Below, one piece after another: positions 45,978-55,188 of a stretch of DNA of 64,000 nt. The position numbers and the translations under genes are program-made. How positions within the stretch are numbered: the first letter of the stretch is position 1; each line of letters begins with the position of its first letter. Where the stretch lies: positions 1,333,773 to 1,397,772 of the forward strand of contig NZ_FWFR01000001.1 of the NCBI RefSeq assembly GCF_900172325.1, in the 5' to 3' direction. The notes beneath the pieces are model-generated. The model worked only from the letters and a program-made list of their open reading frames with translations. It ran no database searches and was not told where the DNA came from. This DNA comes from Oceanibacterium hippocampi. GTDB lineage: Bacteria > Pseudomonadota > Alphaproteobacteria > Sneathiellales > Sneathiellaceae.

Positions 45978-46631
45978 TTATTCCGGGGACGTCGGACACA
46001 AGATCTGGTGTTCCGTGTCGAGTGCCGTTCCGGCTAGCAGGCGGGCGACCGGGGCGAAGCTCCGCCGGTGATGCGCGCTCGGGCCGAGTTCGGCGAGGGC
46101 CGCCAGATGCTCGGCCGTGCCGTAACCCTGGTTGCGGCACCAGCCGTAGCCGGGGCATTCGCCGTCGAGTGCCGCCATGATCCGGTCGCGCGTCACCTTG
46201 GCGACGATCGAGGCCGCGGCGATCGAGAGCGAGCGCCCGTCGCCCTTCACCACGGCCTCGGCCGGGCAGGGCAGGACCGGGCAGCGGTTGCCGTCGATCA
46301 GCGCCCGCGCGGGCCGTGCCGGCAGCGCCGCGAGGGCCCGCTGCATGGCCAGCATGGTCGCCCACAGGATGTTGAGTTCATCGATCTCGGCCCGGCTCGC
46401 CTGGCCGACGCCGACCAGGGCGACGGCACGGATCTCGTCGTGCAGATGCGCCCGCACCTTCGCCGACAGGATCTTTGAATCGGCGATCCCGGCCGGCAGT
46501 CGGGCCGGGTCGAGGATCACCGCGGCCGCCACCACGGGGCCGGCGAGCGGCCCGCGCCCGGCCTCGTCGATGCCGGCAACCGGACCGACGCCGAGCCGTT
46601 CGAGGGTGAAGTCCGGAAGCGTCCGGGGCAT
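45978..46631 (-). CDS. rnhB: Ribonuclease HII
   Basis: Endonuclease removing ribonucleotides from DNA and RNA-DNA hybrids. The 217-aa product has the metal residues D22/E23 in [17 protein letters not shown], an Asp in ALIDGNRCP, and [19 protein letters not shown] with the last catalytic Asp. ATG 46631 follows GAGAGG at good spacing and gives a normal N-terminus; ATG 46658 is possible. It is divergent from the crotonase gene and upstream of ccrM, a conserved pairing in this class. Confidence 0.95.
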   Translation of the reverse strand: MPRTLPDFTLERLGVGPVAGIDEAGRGPLAGPVVAAAVILDPARLPAGIADSKILSAKVRAHLHDEIRAVALVGVGQASRAEIDELNILWATMLAMQRALAALPARPARALIDGNRCPVLPCPAEAVVKGDGRSLSIAAASIVAKVTRDRIMAALDGECPGYGWCRNQGYGTAEHLAALAELGPSAHHRRSFAPVARLLAGTALDTEHQILCPTSPE

Positions 46632-46719
46632 CGGCAGGGTCCTCTCGCGGGCGTGCATGTCGCATCGGTACTGCGCTAGGCTATAGGTCGATGCGGCGAG
46701 GCGTTCAAGGGAGTGAACC

Positions 46720-47523
46720 ATGACAGAAGCGGCCTGGGATCCGAAGGAGGGGCGGGTATTGCAGCGGCCGCGCGGCCATGTGCTGATGATCGGCCTCGAC
46801 CGGCCGGCCAAGCTCAACGGCTTCAATCCGACCATGTTGCGGGAGCTTGCCGAGGCCTACAGCGAACTCGAGAACAATGCCGCCTACCGGGTCGGCGTGC
46901 TCTATGCGGAAGGCGAGAATTTCACCGCCGGGCTCGAGCTCGACAAGGTCGCCGCCCATATGAAGGGCGGCAAGCCGATCGTGCCGGACGGCGAGATCGA
47001 TCCGCTCGACCTCGTTCGGCCCCGGCGCACGAAGCCGGTCGTCTGCGCCGTGCAGGGCTATTGCTACACGATCGGGATCGAGCTGATGCTGGCCGCCGAT
47101 ATCGTCGTCGCCGCGGCCGGCACCCGCTTTTCCCAGCTCGAGGTCAAGCGCGGCATCATGGCGACCGGCGGTGCGACCCTGAGGATGGCCGAGCGCGCCG
47201 GTCTCGGCAACGCCATGCTGCATCTCCTGACCGGCGACGAATTCGACGCGGAGGAGGCGCTGCGTTGCAATTTCGTGCAGCGGGTCGTGCCCGACGGTGA
47301 CCAGCTCGCGCACGCGCTCGAGATCGCCGAGGCGATCGCCGAGCAGGCGCCGCTCGCCGTGCAGGCGACCATGGCGAACGCGCGGAAGGCGGTCGAACAG
47401 GGCGTCGAGGCGGCGAAGGCGGAGTTCCGCCCGGTCCAGGCGCGGCTGCTGGAAAGCGAGGACGCGGCCGAGGGCGTGCGTTCCTTCAGCGAGCGGCGGC
47501 AGGCGAAGTTCACCGGCAGGTAG
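46720..47523 (+). CDS. Enoyl-CoA hydratase/isomerase family (crotonase-like) protein
   Basis: 267-aa crotonase-fold protein. The oxyanion-hole segments appear as [14 protein letters not shown] (residues about 64-77) and [22 protein letters not shown]. In the second active-site region, [31 protein letters not shown], the usual catalytic Glu pair is not obvious (E at FSQLEV is one). The chemistry could be hydratase, isomerase or lyase. No fatty-acid or aromatic degradation genes are adjacent. A TAGGCT -10-like element (46677-46682) lies 38 bases before the ATG. Confidence 0.88.
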   Translation: MTEAAWDPKEGRVLQRPRGHVLMIGLDRPAKLNGFNPTMLRELAEAYSELENNAAYRVGVLYAEGENFTAGLELDKVAAHMKGGKPIVPDGEIDPLDLVRPRRTKPVVCAVQGYCYTIGIELMLAADIVVAAAGTRFSQLEVKRGIMATGGATLRMAERAGLGNAMLHLLTGDEFDAEEALRCNFVQRVVPDGDQLAHALEIAEAIAEQAPLAVQATMANARKAVEQGVEAAKAEFRPVQARLLESEDAAEGVRSFSERRQAKFTGR

Positions 47524-47535
47524 GCGGAGCGGCGT

Positions 47536-48249
47536 TCAGGGCCGCCAGTTCTCGGTCGTCCGGTAGAACTCGACCGACTGGCCAGTCCCGACACGGATGT
47601 AATAGGCGACCAGGTCGTTGCCGGTCGTGCCCGCGAGGGTGATCGGCCGGGCGCCCGCCGCGCTCCATTCGTAGGCGAGGTCGAAATAGACCTCGAACGG
47701 CTTGTCGCGCTCGATCATGACGTTGGTATAGGCGAGCCGGCCGAGGATCGTCCGGGTCTCGCTCTCCTTCACGCGCAGCCAGGCACGGGTCGCGTTCGGC
47801 GGCGGCGGGTCGCCCTTGCCGTCCCGGTACTCGTCGTTGATGAGCGTGTTGAACACGTCGGTCTCGGCCCGGATCGGTGTCAGCCGCGCGAGGAAGGCGA
47901 TCTCCTGGAAGGATCTCGTCCGCGCCAGCACCGTCGCGATGCCCCAGAGCACGGCAATCGCGTAAAGCAGCAGCAACAGGGTGATCAGGTCGGCGAGGGT
48001 GATGGCCCCGGCCTGTTCGCCGAGCTTCGAGAGCGGCAGTCCGAAATCGATCTCGACGGAGGAGATGAAGGGCAGGAGGGCGGCCCCGATCGCCGCGTAG
48101 ACAAGGCTCCGGACGACGCTGGTGGCGAGCCATGTCCCGGTTGTCTGCGGTGCGCTTCCCTTCAGCACCGACTGGATGCTCGCGGTCAGGAAACCGGGCA
48201 GGAACAGGAACAGGCTGAGCAGAAGGGTATCGATGCTGCCGATGTCCAT
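47536..48249 (-). CDS. DUF6338-like membrane protein
   Basis: 237-aa protein with three hydrophobic segments in the first 110 residues (about 7-24, 47-65 and 85-108). A cytosolic domain follows, beginning TRSFQEIAFLARLTPIRAETDVFNTLIN and containing AWLRVKESETRTILGRLAYTNV and the C-terminal VEFYRTTENWRP. It resembles DUF6338 proteins; function unknown. It lies four bases after a small helical protein gene on the same strand and probably shares its mRNA. Confidence 0.75.
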   Translation of the reverse strand: MDIGSIDTLLLSLFLFLPGFLTASIQSVLKGSAPQTTGTWLATSVVRSLVYAAIGAALLPFISSVEIDFGLPLSKLGEQAGAITLADLITLLLLLYAIAVLWGIATVLARTRSFQEIAFLARLTPIRAETDVFNTLINDEYRDGKGDPPPPNATRAWLRVKESETRTILGRLAYTNVMIERDKPFEVYFDLAYEWSAAGARPITLAGTTGNDLVAYYIRVGTGQSVEFYRTTENWRP

Positions 48250-48253
48250 GGCG

Positions 48254-48619
48254 TCACGGCACCCGTTGCGAGCCGCCGACGCTCAGGAGCCGGCCGACCA
48301 GCCGGGTGGTCCGGTCGTAGAGCCGGTCGAGCTGCCGGGCGATGTCCTCGACCCGGCCGCCGGCGCCGCCCTCGCGGAGCTTCATCGTCTCCGCCGCCAG
48401 CGTGCCGATCGCCTCCGCGAGGCTCGAGCGGTCGACCTGGCGTTCCTCGACATCCTGCAGCGCGCTCGCCGCCTTGTTGAGGCTGCGGACCGTCTCGTCG
48501 ACCAGTTGGCGCTGGCCCGGCGTCAGGGTCTCCCGGGTCTGGCGCGCGATGACCCGCACGTCGTCGGCGAGACTGTCGAGCTGCCTGACGCCCTCGTTAC
48601 GCGATAGCTCCTCGTTCAT
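48254..48619 (-). CDS. Small helical protein of unknown function
   Basis: 121-aa all-helical protein, polar and without a signal peptide or membrane segment. Heptad-like stretches run through VRQLDSLADDVRVIARQTRE, LVDETVRSLNKAASALQDVEER and VEDIARQLDRLYDRTTRLVGRLL, suggesting a coiled coil. No family recognised. ATG 48619 is preceded by GGGAGGG at good spacing; a start 21 bases upstream is less likely. The tight spacing to the DUF6338-like gene suggests a two-gene unit. Confidence 0.75.
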   Translation of the reverse strand: MNEELSRNEGVRQLDSLADDVRVIARQTRETLTPGQRQLVDETVRSLNKAASALQDVEERQVDRSSLAEAIGTLAAETMKLREGGAGGRVEDIARQLDRLYDRTTRLVGRLLSVGGSQRVP

Positions 48620-48707
48620 CGCCGGCCCTCCCGTCAGCATCCCGGATCATATCAGCAAATCCGGATCGGTCTAAGAGGCGGCGAAGCGGCGGCGTCCCGG
48701 TTCAGGC

Positions 48708-49802
48708 TCAGAGCAGCGACATCTGGCGATCTTCGCGGGCCGGTCGAGGCGGGCGGAACAGGCCGCAGTCGAGTTCGCTCCGGCGCTTGTCGAGACCGTA
48801 GCGGCGGAGCGCCGCGCGAAAGCGCTGGCCGGTCAGTTCCGCATATGGCCCCTGACCGGTCATGCGGCGGCCGAAGGCGGCCTGGTAGTCTCGCCCGCCG
48901 CGGGTGTCGCGAACGAGCTGGATGACCCGCTCGGCCCGGTTCGGAAAATGCTCGCGCAGCCAGTCGTGGAACAGTTCGCGGATCTCGAGCGGCAGGCGGA
49001 GCAGGATGTAGCCGGCCTCGCCGGCGCCGGCCTGGGCGGCGAGTTCGAGAACCTTCTCCATCTCGTGGTCGTTGAGGCCCGGGATCGTCGGCGCGAACAG
49101 CACCGACGTCGGGATCCCGGCGTCCGAGAGGCTTTTCACCGCTTCCAGCCGCCGGGCGGGGGTTGTCGCCCGGGGTTCCATGACGCGCGCCAGATGACGG
49201 TCCAGCGTGGTGATCGAAAGCGCGACCTTGACCAGTCCCTTCCTCGCCATGGGTTCCAGGATGTCGAGATCGCGGAGCACCAGGTTCGACTTGGTGACGA
49301 TGGTCAGCGGATGGTCGCATTCGGCAAGCACCTCGATCAGCCGACGGGTCACCCGGCGCTCGCGCTCGATCGGCTGGTAGGGGTCGGTATTGGTGCCGAA
49401 GGCGATCGGCCGGCAGCGATAGCCGGGCTTGGCGAGTTCCTCGACCAGTCGTTCCGGCGCCTCGGGCTTGACGAACAGCCGGGTCTCGAAATCGAGCCCG
49501 GGGGAGAGCCCGAGCCAGGCATGGGTCGGGCGCGCGAAGCAGTAGATGCAGCCATGCTCGCAGCCCCGGTAGGGGTTGATCGAGCGGTCGAAGGGAACGT
49601 CCGGGGATTCGTTCCGGGTGATCACCCGGCGGCTCTTGTCCGGCTGCACGCTGGTGCGGATCGGCGGCAGTTCCTCGTGCCGTTCCCAGCCGTCGTCGAT
49701 GCGGAAGCGGCGCTCCGTCTCGTAGCGGCCGCTGGCATTGTCGAGCGCGCCCCGACCGCGCCTCTCGCTCGCCTCGGCATCCGTGCGGAAGTCCTCGATC
49801 AT
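48708..49802 (-). CDS. PA0069-type radical SAM protein (spore photoproduct lyase-like)
   Basis: 364-aa radical SAM protein. The [4Fe-4S] motif is C81-x3-C85-x2-C88 in YRGCEHGCIYCFARPTH, followed by GTNTDPYQPIE and ITTLDRHLARVMEPRATTP. This set is typical of the PA0069/Rv2578c family related to spore photoproduct lyase. The reaction is not known for this subgroup; repair of damaged DNA is an attractive guess because a LexA box covers its promoter. The first codon is ATG 49802, 24 bases from the box. Confidence 0.9.
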   Translation of the reverse strand: MIEDFRTDAEASERRGRGALDNASGRYETERRFRIDDGWERHEELPPIRTSVQPDKSRRVITRNESPDVPFDRSINPYRGCEHGCIYCFARPTHAWLGLSPGLDFETRLFVKPEAPERLVEELAKPGYRCRPIAFGTNTDPYQPIERERRVTRRLIEVLAECDHPLTIVTKSNLVLRDLDILEPMARKGLVKVALSITTLDRHLARVMEPRATTPARRLEAVKSLSDAGIPTSVLFAPTIPGLNDHEMEKVLELAAQAGAGEAGYILLRLPLEIRELFHDWLREHFPNRAERVIQLVRDTRGGRDYQAAFGRRMTGQGPYAELTGQRFRAALRRYGLDKRRSELDCGLFRPPRPAREDRQMSLL

Positions 49803-49808
49803 CCGCCC

Positions 49809-49841
49809 AGCCTAGGCGGCGAAAGAGAACAAATCAAGAAC
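49809..49841 (-). promoter_or_regulatory. LexA (SOS) box over the promoter of the radical SAM gene
   Basis: On the minus strand: GTTC-TTGATTT-GTTC (complement of 49827-49841) matches the alphaproteobacterial LexA site GTTC-N7-GTTC exactly. It overlaps a candidate -35 TTGATT (complement of 49832-49837) set 17 bases from TAGGCT (complement of 49809-49814). LexA bound here would block RNA polymerase. Confidence 0.8.
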
Positions 49842-49889
49842 AAATAGATGGCCTGGTTCGGCCTCGCGGGGCCCCGTCGCCGCCGAAGT

Positions 49890-50444
49890 TCAGGCGTTAC
49901 CCCGCACCGCCTCCAGATAGCGCTGGAAATAAGCGATGAACGCCCGTTGCTGCGAGAGGTGGACCGAGAGCACGATCACGGTCATCAGCGCCAGGACCTG
50001 GGCGGTCGGTTCCGCGGCGATGAACTCGGCGACCGTCTGAAACTCGGCCATCAGCGCCGGATCGACCGGTATCCCGCGCATCCAGTAATGCATGGTGAGC
50101 ATGAGTACGGCCCGGAAACGGGTGACCTGATAAGCGAGCGGGTCGACGAGGCCGGTTGCGAGAAGAATGTCGTAGGGGGTGATCGCGTAGGGATTGCTGC
50201 CCGTCAGCAGGGAGCGTGTCAGGCTCATCCAGTAGGCTGTGGCGACCACTTGGTCCGCGCGACCCGGCATGTCGGCGAACAACTCGTCGAGTTGATAGAG
50301 CTGCAGGACAACGACCGGCGCAACACCGCCCATGGTGTCCAGTCCGCCGCCACCGCCGCCGTCGCCACCGGCGCGCGGTTGCTGGGGCGCGATGACGACC
50401 AGTGCGAAGGCGAGCAGCGCGGCGATCGTGACTTTGCGGAACAT
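49890..50444 (-). CDS. Secreted protein of unknown function
   Basis: 184-aa protein with a clear signal peptide (MFRKVTIAALLAFALVVIAP, cleavage near PRAGG) and a mature N-terminus of poly-glycine (GGDGGGGGG). The rest is helical and fairly hydrophobic: VVVLQLYQLDELFADMPGR, YWMSLTRSLLTG, and a possible membrane-associated helix VLALMTVIVLSVHL. No family recognised. ATG 50444 is preceded by GGGGAGGAAAGG. It follows the other secreted protein gene by 26 bases. Confidence 0.8.
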   Translation of the reverse strand: MFRKVTIAALLAFALVVIAPQQPRAGGDGGGGGGLDTMGGVAPVVVLQLYQLDELFADMPGRADQVVATAYWMSLTRSLLTGSNPYAITPYDILLATGLVDPLAYQVTRFRAVLMLTMHYWMRGIPVDPALMAEFQTVAEFIAAEPTAQVLALMTVIVLSVHLSQQRAFIAYFQRYLEAVRGNA

Positions 50445-50470
50445 GGCCTTTCCTCCCCTTTGATCGGGTC

Positions 50471-51241
50471 TCAGGATTGCGGCAGCGGCTCGGGCGGCGC
50501 GCCCTTGTCCATGTCGTCGAGCTTCATGCGCGGCGCCGCCTCGCCCGGCTTCCGGTAGGCGCCGAGATCGCAGCGCTCCTCGAGCCCGAGATTGTCCACG
50601 TAGTTGAAGGCGATCGGGGCGCCGATGGCGGGCGCGTAGATGATCCGGCTCGCCGACTTGTAGGGTCCGCGCTCGCGCTGCTCGAGGATGACATAGACCT
50701 CGACCTCGCCGACCGGGGCGTGGTCGACGCGGCCGGCCTTCTCGACCTGGAAGCTGTATTTCCAGTCGAGCACGGGCAGGCCGTTCGCCCGCTCGGGCAC
50801 CGGCGCCGCGAACTTCTGGCCGACGGTAAGCGTCCGCAAACCCCCGAAATCGCCGGACGAGAAGAAGCCGCCGAGCTCGAACGTCATCTCGCGCCGGCCT
50901 TGCGCCGCCGTGCGCCGAAGTGCCACGGTCGAGCCGATCAGGTAGTAGGGCAGTTCGCGCCAGAAGGACTGGTCGCGGGTCCGTTCGCCGATGGTGATGA
51001 TGTCGCCGTCCTCGGCCAGCACGTCCCATTGCAGGCTGCGCGTTTCGCCGCCGGAGGCCGTGCACTGGAAGTCATACTGGCTGCCGATCGCGGGCTTGTT
51101 CATGTTCGTCGAGGCCGCGGCCGGCGTCATAGACGGCCCGAGGCCGCAGGCAAGGCCCAGCGCGATGCCGAGCACAAGGACAGATCGGCGCCCGTTGCCG
51201 ACCGATCCGCCGAAACCCGAACTGTCTCGTTTCCTCGACAT
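50471..51241 (-). CDS. Secreted beta-rich protein of unknown function
   Basis: 256-aa protein. A signal peptide (about 1-43, core SVLVLGIALGLACGLGP) is followed by a beta-rich domain with two cysteines (YDFQCTASGG and LEERCDLGAY) that could form a disulfide. Aromatic residues are frequent (YYLIG, WKYSFQVEK, ASRIIYAPAIGAPIAFNYVDN). No enzyme motif seen. It is the first of a two-gene unit with the preceding 184-aa protein and is divergent from the MFS gene. Confidence 0.8.
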   Translation of the reverse strand: MSRKRDSSGFGGSVGNGRRSVLVLGIALGLACGLGPSMTPAAASTNMNKPAIGSQYDFQCTASGGETRSLQWDVLAEDGDIITIGERTRDQSFWRELPYYLIGSTVALRRTAAQGRREMTFELGGFFSSGDFGGLRTLTVGQKFAAPVPERANGLPVLDWKYSFQVEKAGRVDHAPVGEVEVYVILEQRERGPYKSASRIIYAPAIGAPIAFNYVDNLGLEERCDLGAYRKPGEAAPRMKLDDMDKGAPPEPLPQS

Positions 51242-51473
51242 CGTCAGCCCCCCGATCGATTACGGCCTCAACATATTAGGGAATTATGAAGTTCCGGGCC
51301 GCTGTCGTCAACACGGGCCCGGGCGCGCCGGCATTACCATCGACGTCATTGTCGCGGGACCGCCGCTCCGCTATTTCTGGGCGTGAACTGTCGCCGGCCG
51401 GCACGTGGCACGCGAGCGACGGACGACAGGCGGCGACGGCTCGACCGCGCCGCGGGGGAAGGGACGGACGAGG

Positions 51474-52760
51474 ATGGCTGAGAGCATGGTCGCGGGCCGG
51501 GGCGGTTTCTTCTATGGCTGGATCGTTGTCGGCGCCGCTTTCATGGTGATGTTCGTCGGCTTCGGCGCGGCCTATTCCTTCGCCTCCTTCTTCGCCTCGC
51601 TCGAGGCGGAGTTCGGCGCGACGCGGGGCGACATCTCGCTGGTCTTCTCGATCGCCGGGTTCCTCTATTTCGGGCTCGGCGCGGTCTCCGGCCTGCTCGC
51701 CGACCGCTTCGGGCCGCGCATCGTCTGCCTGGCCGGCATGCTGATCACCGGCGCCGGACTGCTGCTCGCGGCTGTCGCGGTCGAACTGTGGCAGGTCTAC
51801 CTGGGTTACGGTCTCGGCGTCGGCGTCGGTGTCGGTTTCGCCTATGTGCCGGCAATCGGCGCGGTGCAGCACTGGTTCACCGCGAAACGCGGCCTGGCCA
51901 GCGGCATCGCCGTCTCGGGCATCGGCGTCGGCACGCTGGTCGTGCCGAGCGTTGCGGCCGAACTGATCTCCTGGGCAGGCTGGCGCGACGCCTACATGCT
52001 GCTCGCCTTCGGTCCGCTGGTCATCGGCACGATCGCGGCCTGGCTCATTCACGGCCGCCCGGCCGATCGCGGCCTGGCCCCGGACGGCGGCCCGTCCCTG
52101 ACGGCAGCGAAGGCGGCCGCCCCGGTTTACGGCCTGACGCTCGCCGAGGCGTCCCGGACCCGGCCCTTCTGGATCTTCTTCTTCGCCTTCGTGATCCTCT
52201 CGGTCGGGATCTTCATCCCCTTCGTCCACATGGTGCCCTACGCCATCGACCACGGTCTCTCGGTCGAGGACGGCGCGGCGCTGATCGGCCTGATCGGGGT
52301 CGGTTCGACGCTCGGCCGCTTCCTGCTCGGCGGTTTCGCGGATCGTTTCGGCCGCCGTCTCACGATGGCGGCGCTGTTCGCGGGCATGGGCGCCTGCTTC
52401 TTCATCTGGCTGGGCTCGGAGGGTTTCCTCGGGCTCGGGATCTTCGCGGCGCTGTTCGGCGCCTGCTACGGCGGCTTCGTCGCCCTCGCGCCGGCCGTCG
52501 CCGCCGACTATTTCGGCGCCCGGGCGGTTTCCTCGATCCTCGGCGTGCTCTATGCCGGGGTCGCCTTCGGCACGCTGATCGGGCCGCCCTTCGCCGGCTA
52601 TGTCTTTGACTGGATGGCGAGCTATACCCTGCCGATCCTGCTCTCGGTCGCGGTCTCGGCGATTGCCACGGCGATGATCGCGCTGATGCCGGATGCGGCG
52701 CGCTGGCGGGCCGAACGGGAAGCCGCGGCGATCGAGGCGGCGGGCAGGGCCGGACGCTGA
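51474..52760 (+). CDS. MFS transporter
   Basis: 428-aa twelve-helix transporter. The loop 2-3 motif is seen as LLADRFGPRIVCLAG and its repeat as GGFADRFGRRLTMAALF between helices 8 and 9. The N-terminal FFYGWIVVGAAFMVMFVGFGAAYSFASFF is characteristic of the oxalate/formate antiporter-like and monocarboxylate group, so an organic acid is the likely cargo. ATG 51474 is used; a longer frame to 51405 adds a non-hydrophobic Arg/Gly-rich leader. It converges with moaB. The upstream 232 bases are non-coding. Confidence 0.92.
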   Translation: MAESMVAGRGGFFYGWIVVGAAFMVMFVGFGAAYSFASFFASLEAEFGATRGDISLVFSIAGFLYFGLGAVSGLLADRFGPRIVCLAGMLITGAGLLLAAVAVELWQVYLGYGLGVGVGVGFAYVPAIGAVQHWFTAKRGLASGIAVSGIGVGTLVVPSVAAELISWAGWRDAYMLLAFGPLVIGTIAAWLIHGRPADRGLAPDGGPSLTAAKAAAPVYGLTLAEASRTRPFWIFFFAFVILSVGIFIPFVHMVPYAIDHGLSVEDGAALIGLIGVGSTLGRFLLGGFADRFGRRLTMAALFAGMGACFFIWLGSEGFLGLGIFAALFGACYGGFVALAPAVAADYFGARAVSSILGVLYAGVAFGTLIGPPFAGYVFDWMASYTLPILLSVAVSAIATAMIALMPDAARWRAEREAAAIEAAGRAGR

Positions 52761-52773
52761 GGCGACGCCGCCG

Positions 52774-53316
52774 CTACTTGCGCCGCTTGTGCTCTTCCAG
52801 GCGGGGCAGCAGTTCGACGAAATTGCAGGGCCGGAAGCGATAATCGAGCTGATGCACGAGGATGTCGTCCCAGGCGTCCTTGCAGGCCCCGGGCGAGCCG
52901 GGCAGGGCGAACAGGAAGGTGCCGCCGGCGACCCCGGCGGTGGCCCGCGACTGGATCGTCGAGGTGCCGATCTTCTGGAAGCTCAGCATCCGGAACAGCT
53001 CGCCGAAGCCCGGAATCTCCTTCTCGTAAAGCGACTGGAAGACCTCCGGTGTGATGTCGCGGCCGGTGACCCCGGTGCCGCCGGTCGCCAGCACCACGTC
53101 GATGGCCGGATCGGCGATCCAGGCGGCGAGCGCCTCGCCGATTTCCTCGGCCTCGTCGTGCACGATCCGGCGGTCGGCGAGGACATGCCCCGCCGCCTCG
53201 ATCCGGCCGACGAGGACGTCGCCGGAGCGGTCCTCGGCAAGGCTCCGGCTGTCGGAGACCGTCAGCACGGCGATGCGGACGGCAATGAAATCGCGGTTCT
53301 CGTCAATTCCCGGCAT
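52774..53316 (-). CDS. moaB: Molybdenum cofactor biosynthesis protein B
   Basis: Molybdopterin-binding fold protein that adenylylates molybdopterin or has a related role in Moco synthesis. The 180-aa product has VLTVSDSRSLAEDRSGD, the substrate loop LATGGTGVTGRDITPE and FALPGSPGACKDAWDDIL, all MoaB/MogA signatures. ATG 53316 lies inside the end of the transglycosylase gene, so the two overlap by 14 bases and are probably co-expressed. No other Moco genes are in the window. Confidence 0.93.
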   Translation of the reverse strand: MPGIDENRDFIAVRIAVLTVSDSRSLAEDRSGDVLVGRIEAAGHVLADRRIVHDEAEEIGEALAAWIADPAIDVVLATGGTGVTGRDITPEVFQSLYEKEIPGFGELFRMLSFQKIGTSTIQSRATAGVAGGTFLFALPGSPGACKDAWDDILVHQLDYRFRPCNFVELLPRLEEHKRRK

Positions 53317-55132
53317 GGCTTGCAACCTCGGCGTCTTTGTCCAAGGCTACATAGCGCGGCCAGTCCCCTGCGGCCAGTGCGTCGAGCGACGGCACCGGTT
53401 GCCCGAACCGGAGCCGGTAGATCCAGAAGTTGGTGAGCACGCGTTCGACATAGTTGCGCGTCTCCCGGCCTGGGATCGATTCGATGAACAGCATCGGATC
53501 GTCGATCGATGGCGCGCGGCGGAGCCATTTCGCCAGGTTGCCGGGCCCGCCGTTATAGGCGACGACGAGCCGGATCAGGTCGCTGTCGACGATGTCCAGC
53601 GCCAGCAGATGATCGATGTAGCGTTCGCCGAGCGCCTGATTGTATTCCGGGTTCTCCAGTTTCCGGCGGTTGCCCCGGTGCTTCAGCGTCGGGTCGGCGG
53701 CCATCGCGCTCGCCGTCGCCGGCATGAGCTGCATCAGGCCGCGGGCGCCGGCATAGCTGCGGGCGGCCGGATCGAAGCCGGATTCCTGGCGCATGAAGGC
53801 ATAGGTGAGCGCGCGGTCGACCAGGTGACCCTCGGACGGGGTCCAGCGCGGGATCGGGTAGAGCGCGGAGGCGTCGATCTCGCTGGTCCGTTGCCACAGG
53901 TCGAGGCCGATCCGCAGCGCCGCACCCGGCGCGTTGAGCTGTTCGGCGAGGCGGGCGAGCGAGAGCCGGACATCGGGCGGCGCGCCCGGGTACAGCCGGC
54001 GGATCTCCTGGCCGGCGAGCCGGTGTTCGCTGATCTCGGCAAGCGCGATGGCGCGTCGCGCACCGGCCATGCCGAGGATCTGCTCGGCCAGCGGAACGGG
54101 TTCCCCGTCGGCCCAGCGATAGGGCCAGTCGCGGCCCAGTTGGCGCATCGCGAGGATGCCGTAAAAGGTGTAGCGATAGGCCGCCGCGCGCTGGAGCAGG
54201 CCGGTGACCGAGGCCATGTCGCCGGTCCTGAGCGCGACTCGGGCCGCCCACCAGTAGCCGGCCGCGCGGTTCCAGTCGGTCGCCCGCGGGTTGTCGCCGA
54301 GGGTGCGGAAATGCTGCCCGGCACGTTCGATGCGGCCAAGCCGCCAGGCGGCGAGCCCGGCGGTCAGGCTGTTGGACGGCAGGTGGCGCGCCGCGCGTTC
54401 GGCCTGCAGGGCGAGCGCGAGGGCCTGCCGGTCGTCGCCCTTCAGGAAGTAGCCGAGGGCCACGCGCGCCGCCGCGCGATCCTGCTCGACCGTGTCGAAC
54501 AAGGCCCGGAAATCTTTCCGTGCCAGGACCGCCTTCGCCCGCTCGGGTCGCCCGGCGCGGATTTCCGAGCGAATGCGGTCGCTCAGCTGCTGGCGCGTGC
54601 GACGGTCCGCCTTGCCGTGCCGCCTGGCCGACCGGTAGGTGAACGGCTCGTCCTGCAGATAGCCCGAGCCGCTGCCGGCCAGGTAACCGCCCTTGGGCGA
54701 AGGCAACGGTTTCCAGCCGTCGATCCGCCGCTCTCTTGCCAGCCGGTGGATCCGCTCGGCCCCGGGCAGGTCGCCATAGTCCCTCATCCACAGATGGAGC
54801 TCGGAATAGGGCGTCCGGTAACGCGGATGCATGTAGCGGATGAACAGCGCGTGGCCGAGCAGGATGCGGTCGTCGAGCTTCTCGATCAACGCGTCGGCGC
54901 GGCGCCAGTTTCCGGCCCGGGAGGCGGCGAAGATATCGCGATAGAGCGCCCGGTCGGCGTCGCCGAGAATCGGCGCGATCGCGGGCTCCTGCGTTTCGGA
55001 TTCCGGAACGGCTGGCGTCGAGGCGAGTGCCGATGCGGGCTCGGCGAGCGAGAAGGCGAGGCAGAGCGCGAGCGCCGCCACGGCCGGTACGGCGCGCGCC
55101 AGGCGCCGGAACACCCCCTCGATCCGGTTCAT
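53303..55132 (-). CDS. Soluble lytic murein transglycosylase
   Basis: Periplasmic enzyme cleaving peptidoglycan glycan strands. The 609-aa product has a signal peptide (about 1-38) and a long alpha-superhelical domain of TPR-like repeats (about 60-400). The C-terminal GH23 lysozyme-like domain has catalytic E450 in FMRQESGFDPAARSYAGARGLMQLMPATA and YNGGPGNLAKWLR. This is the Slt70 plan. The last residues overlap the start of moaB. The ATG gives the first possible signal peptide; the frame is open further upstream but without similarity. Confidence 0.94.
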   Translation of the reverse strand: MNRIEGVFRRLARAVPAVAALALCLAFSLAEPASALASTPAVPESETQEPAIAPILGDADRALYRDIFAASRAGNWRRADALIEKLDDRILLGHALFIRYMHPRYRTPYSELHLWMRDYGDLPGAERIHRLARERRIDGWKPLPSPKGGYLAGSGSGYLQDEPFTYRSARRHGKADRRTRQQLSDRIRSEIRAGRPERAKAVLARKDFRALFDTVEQDRAAARVALGYFLKGDDRQALALALQAERAARHLPSNSLTAGLAAWRLGRIERAGQHFRTLGDNPRATDWNRAAGYWWAARVALRTGDMASVTGLLQRAAAYRYTFYGILAMRQLGRDWPYRWADGEPVPLAEQILGMAGARRAIALAEISEHRLAGQEIRRLYPGAPPDVRLSLARLAEQLNAPGAALRIGLDLWQRTSEIDASALYPIPRWTPSEGHLVDRALTYAFMRQESGFDPAARSYAGARGLMQLMPATASAMAADPTLKHRGNRRKLENPEYNQALGERYIDHLLALDIVDSDLIRLVVAYNGGPGNLAKWLRRAPSIDDPMLFIESIPGRETRNYVERVLTNFWIYRLRFGQPVPSLDALAAGDWPRYVALDKDAEVASHAGN

Positions 55133-55188
55133 GGGCAACGTTCTTAGCGGATAGGGGAGGGGCTGCCAAGCGCGCGGGCGGCGGCCAC

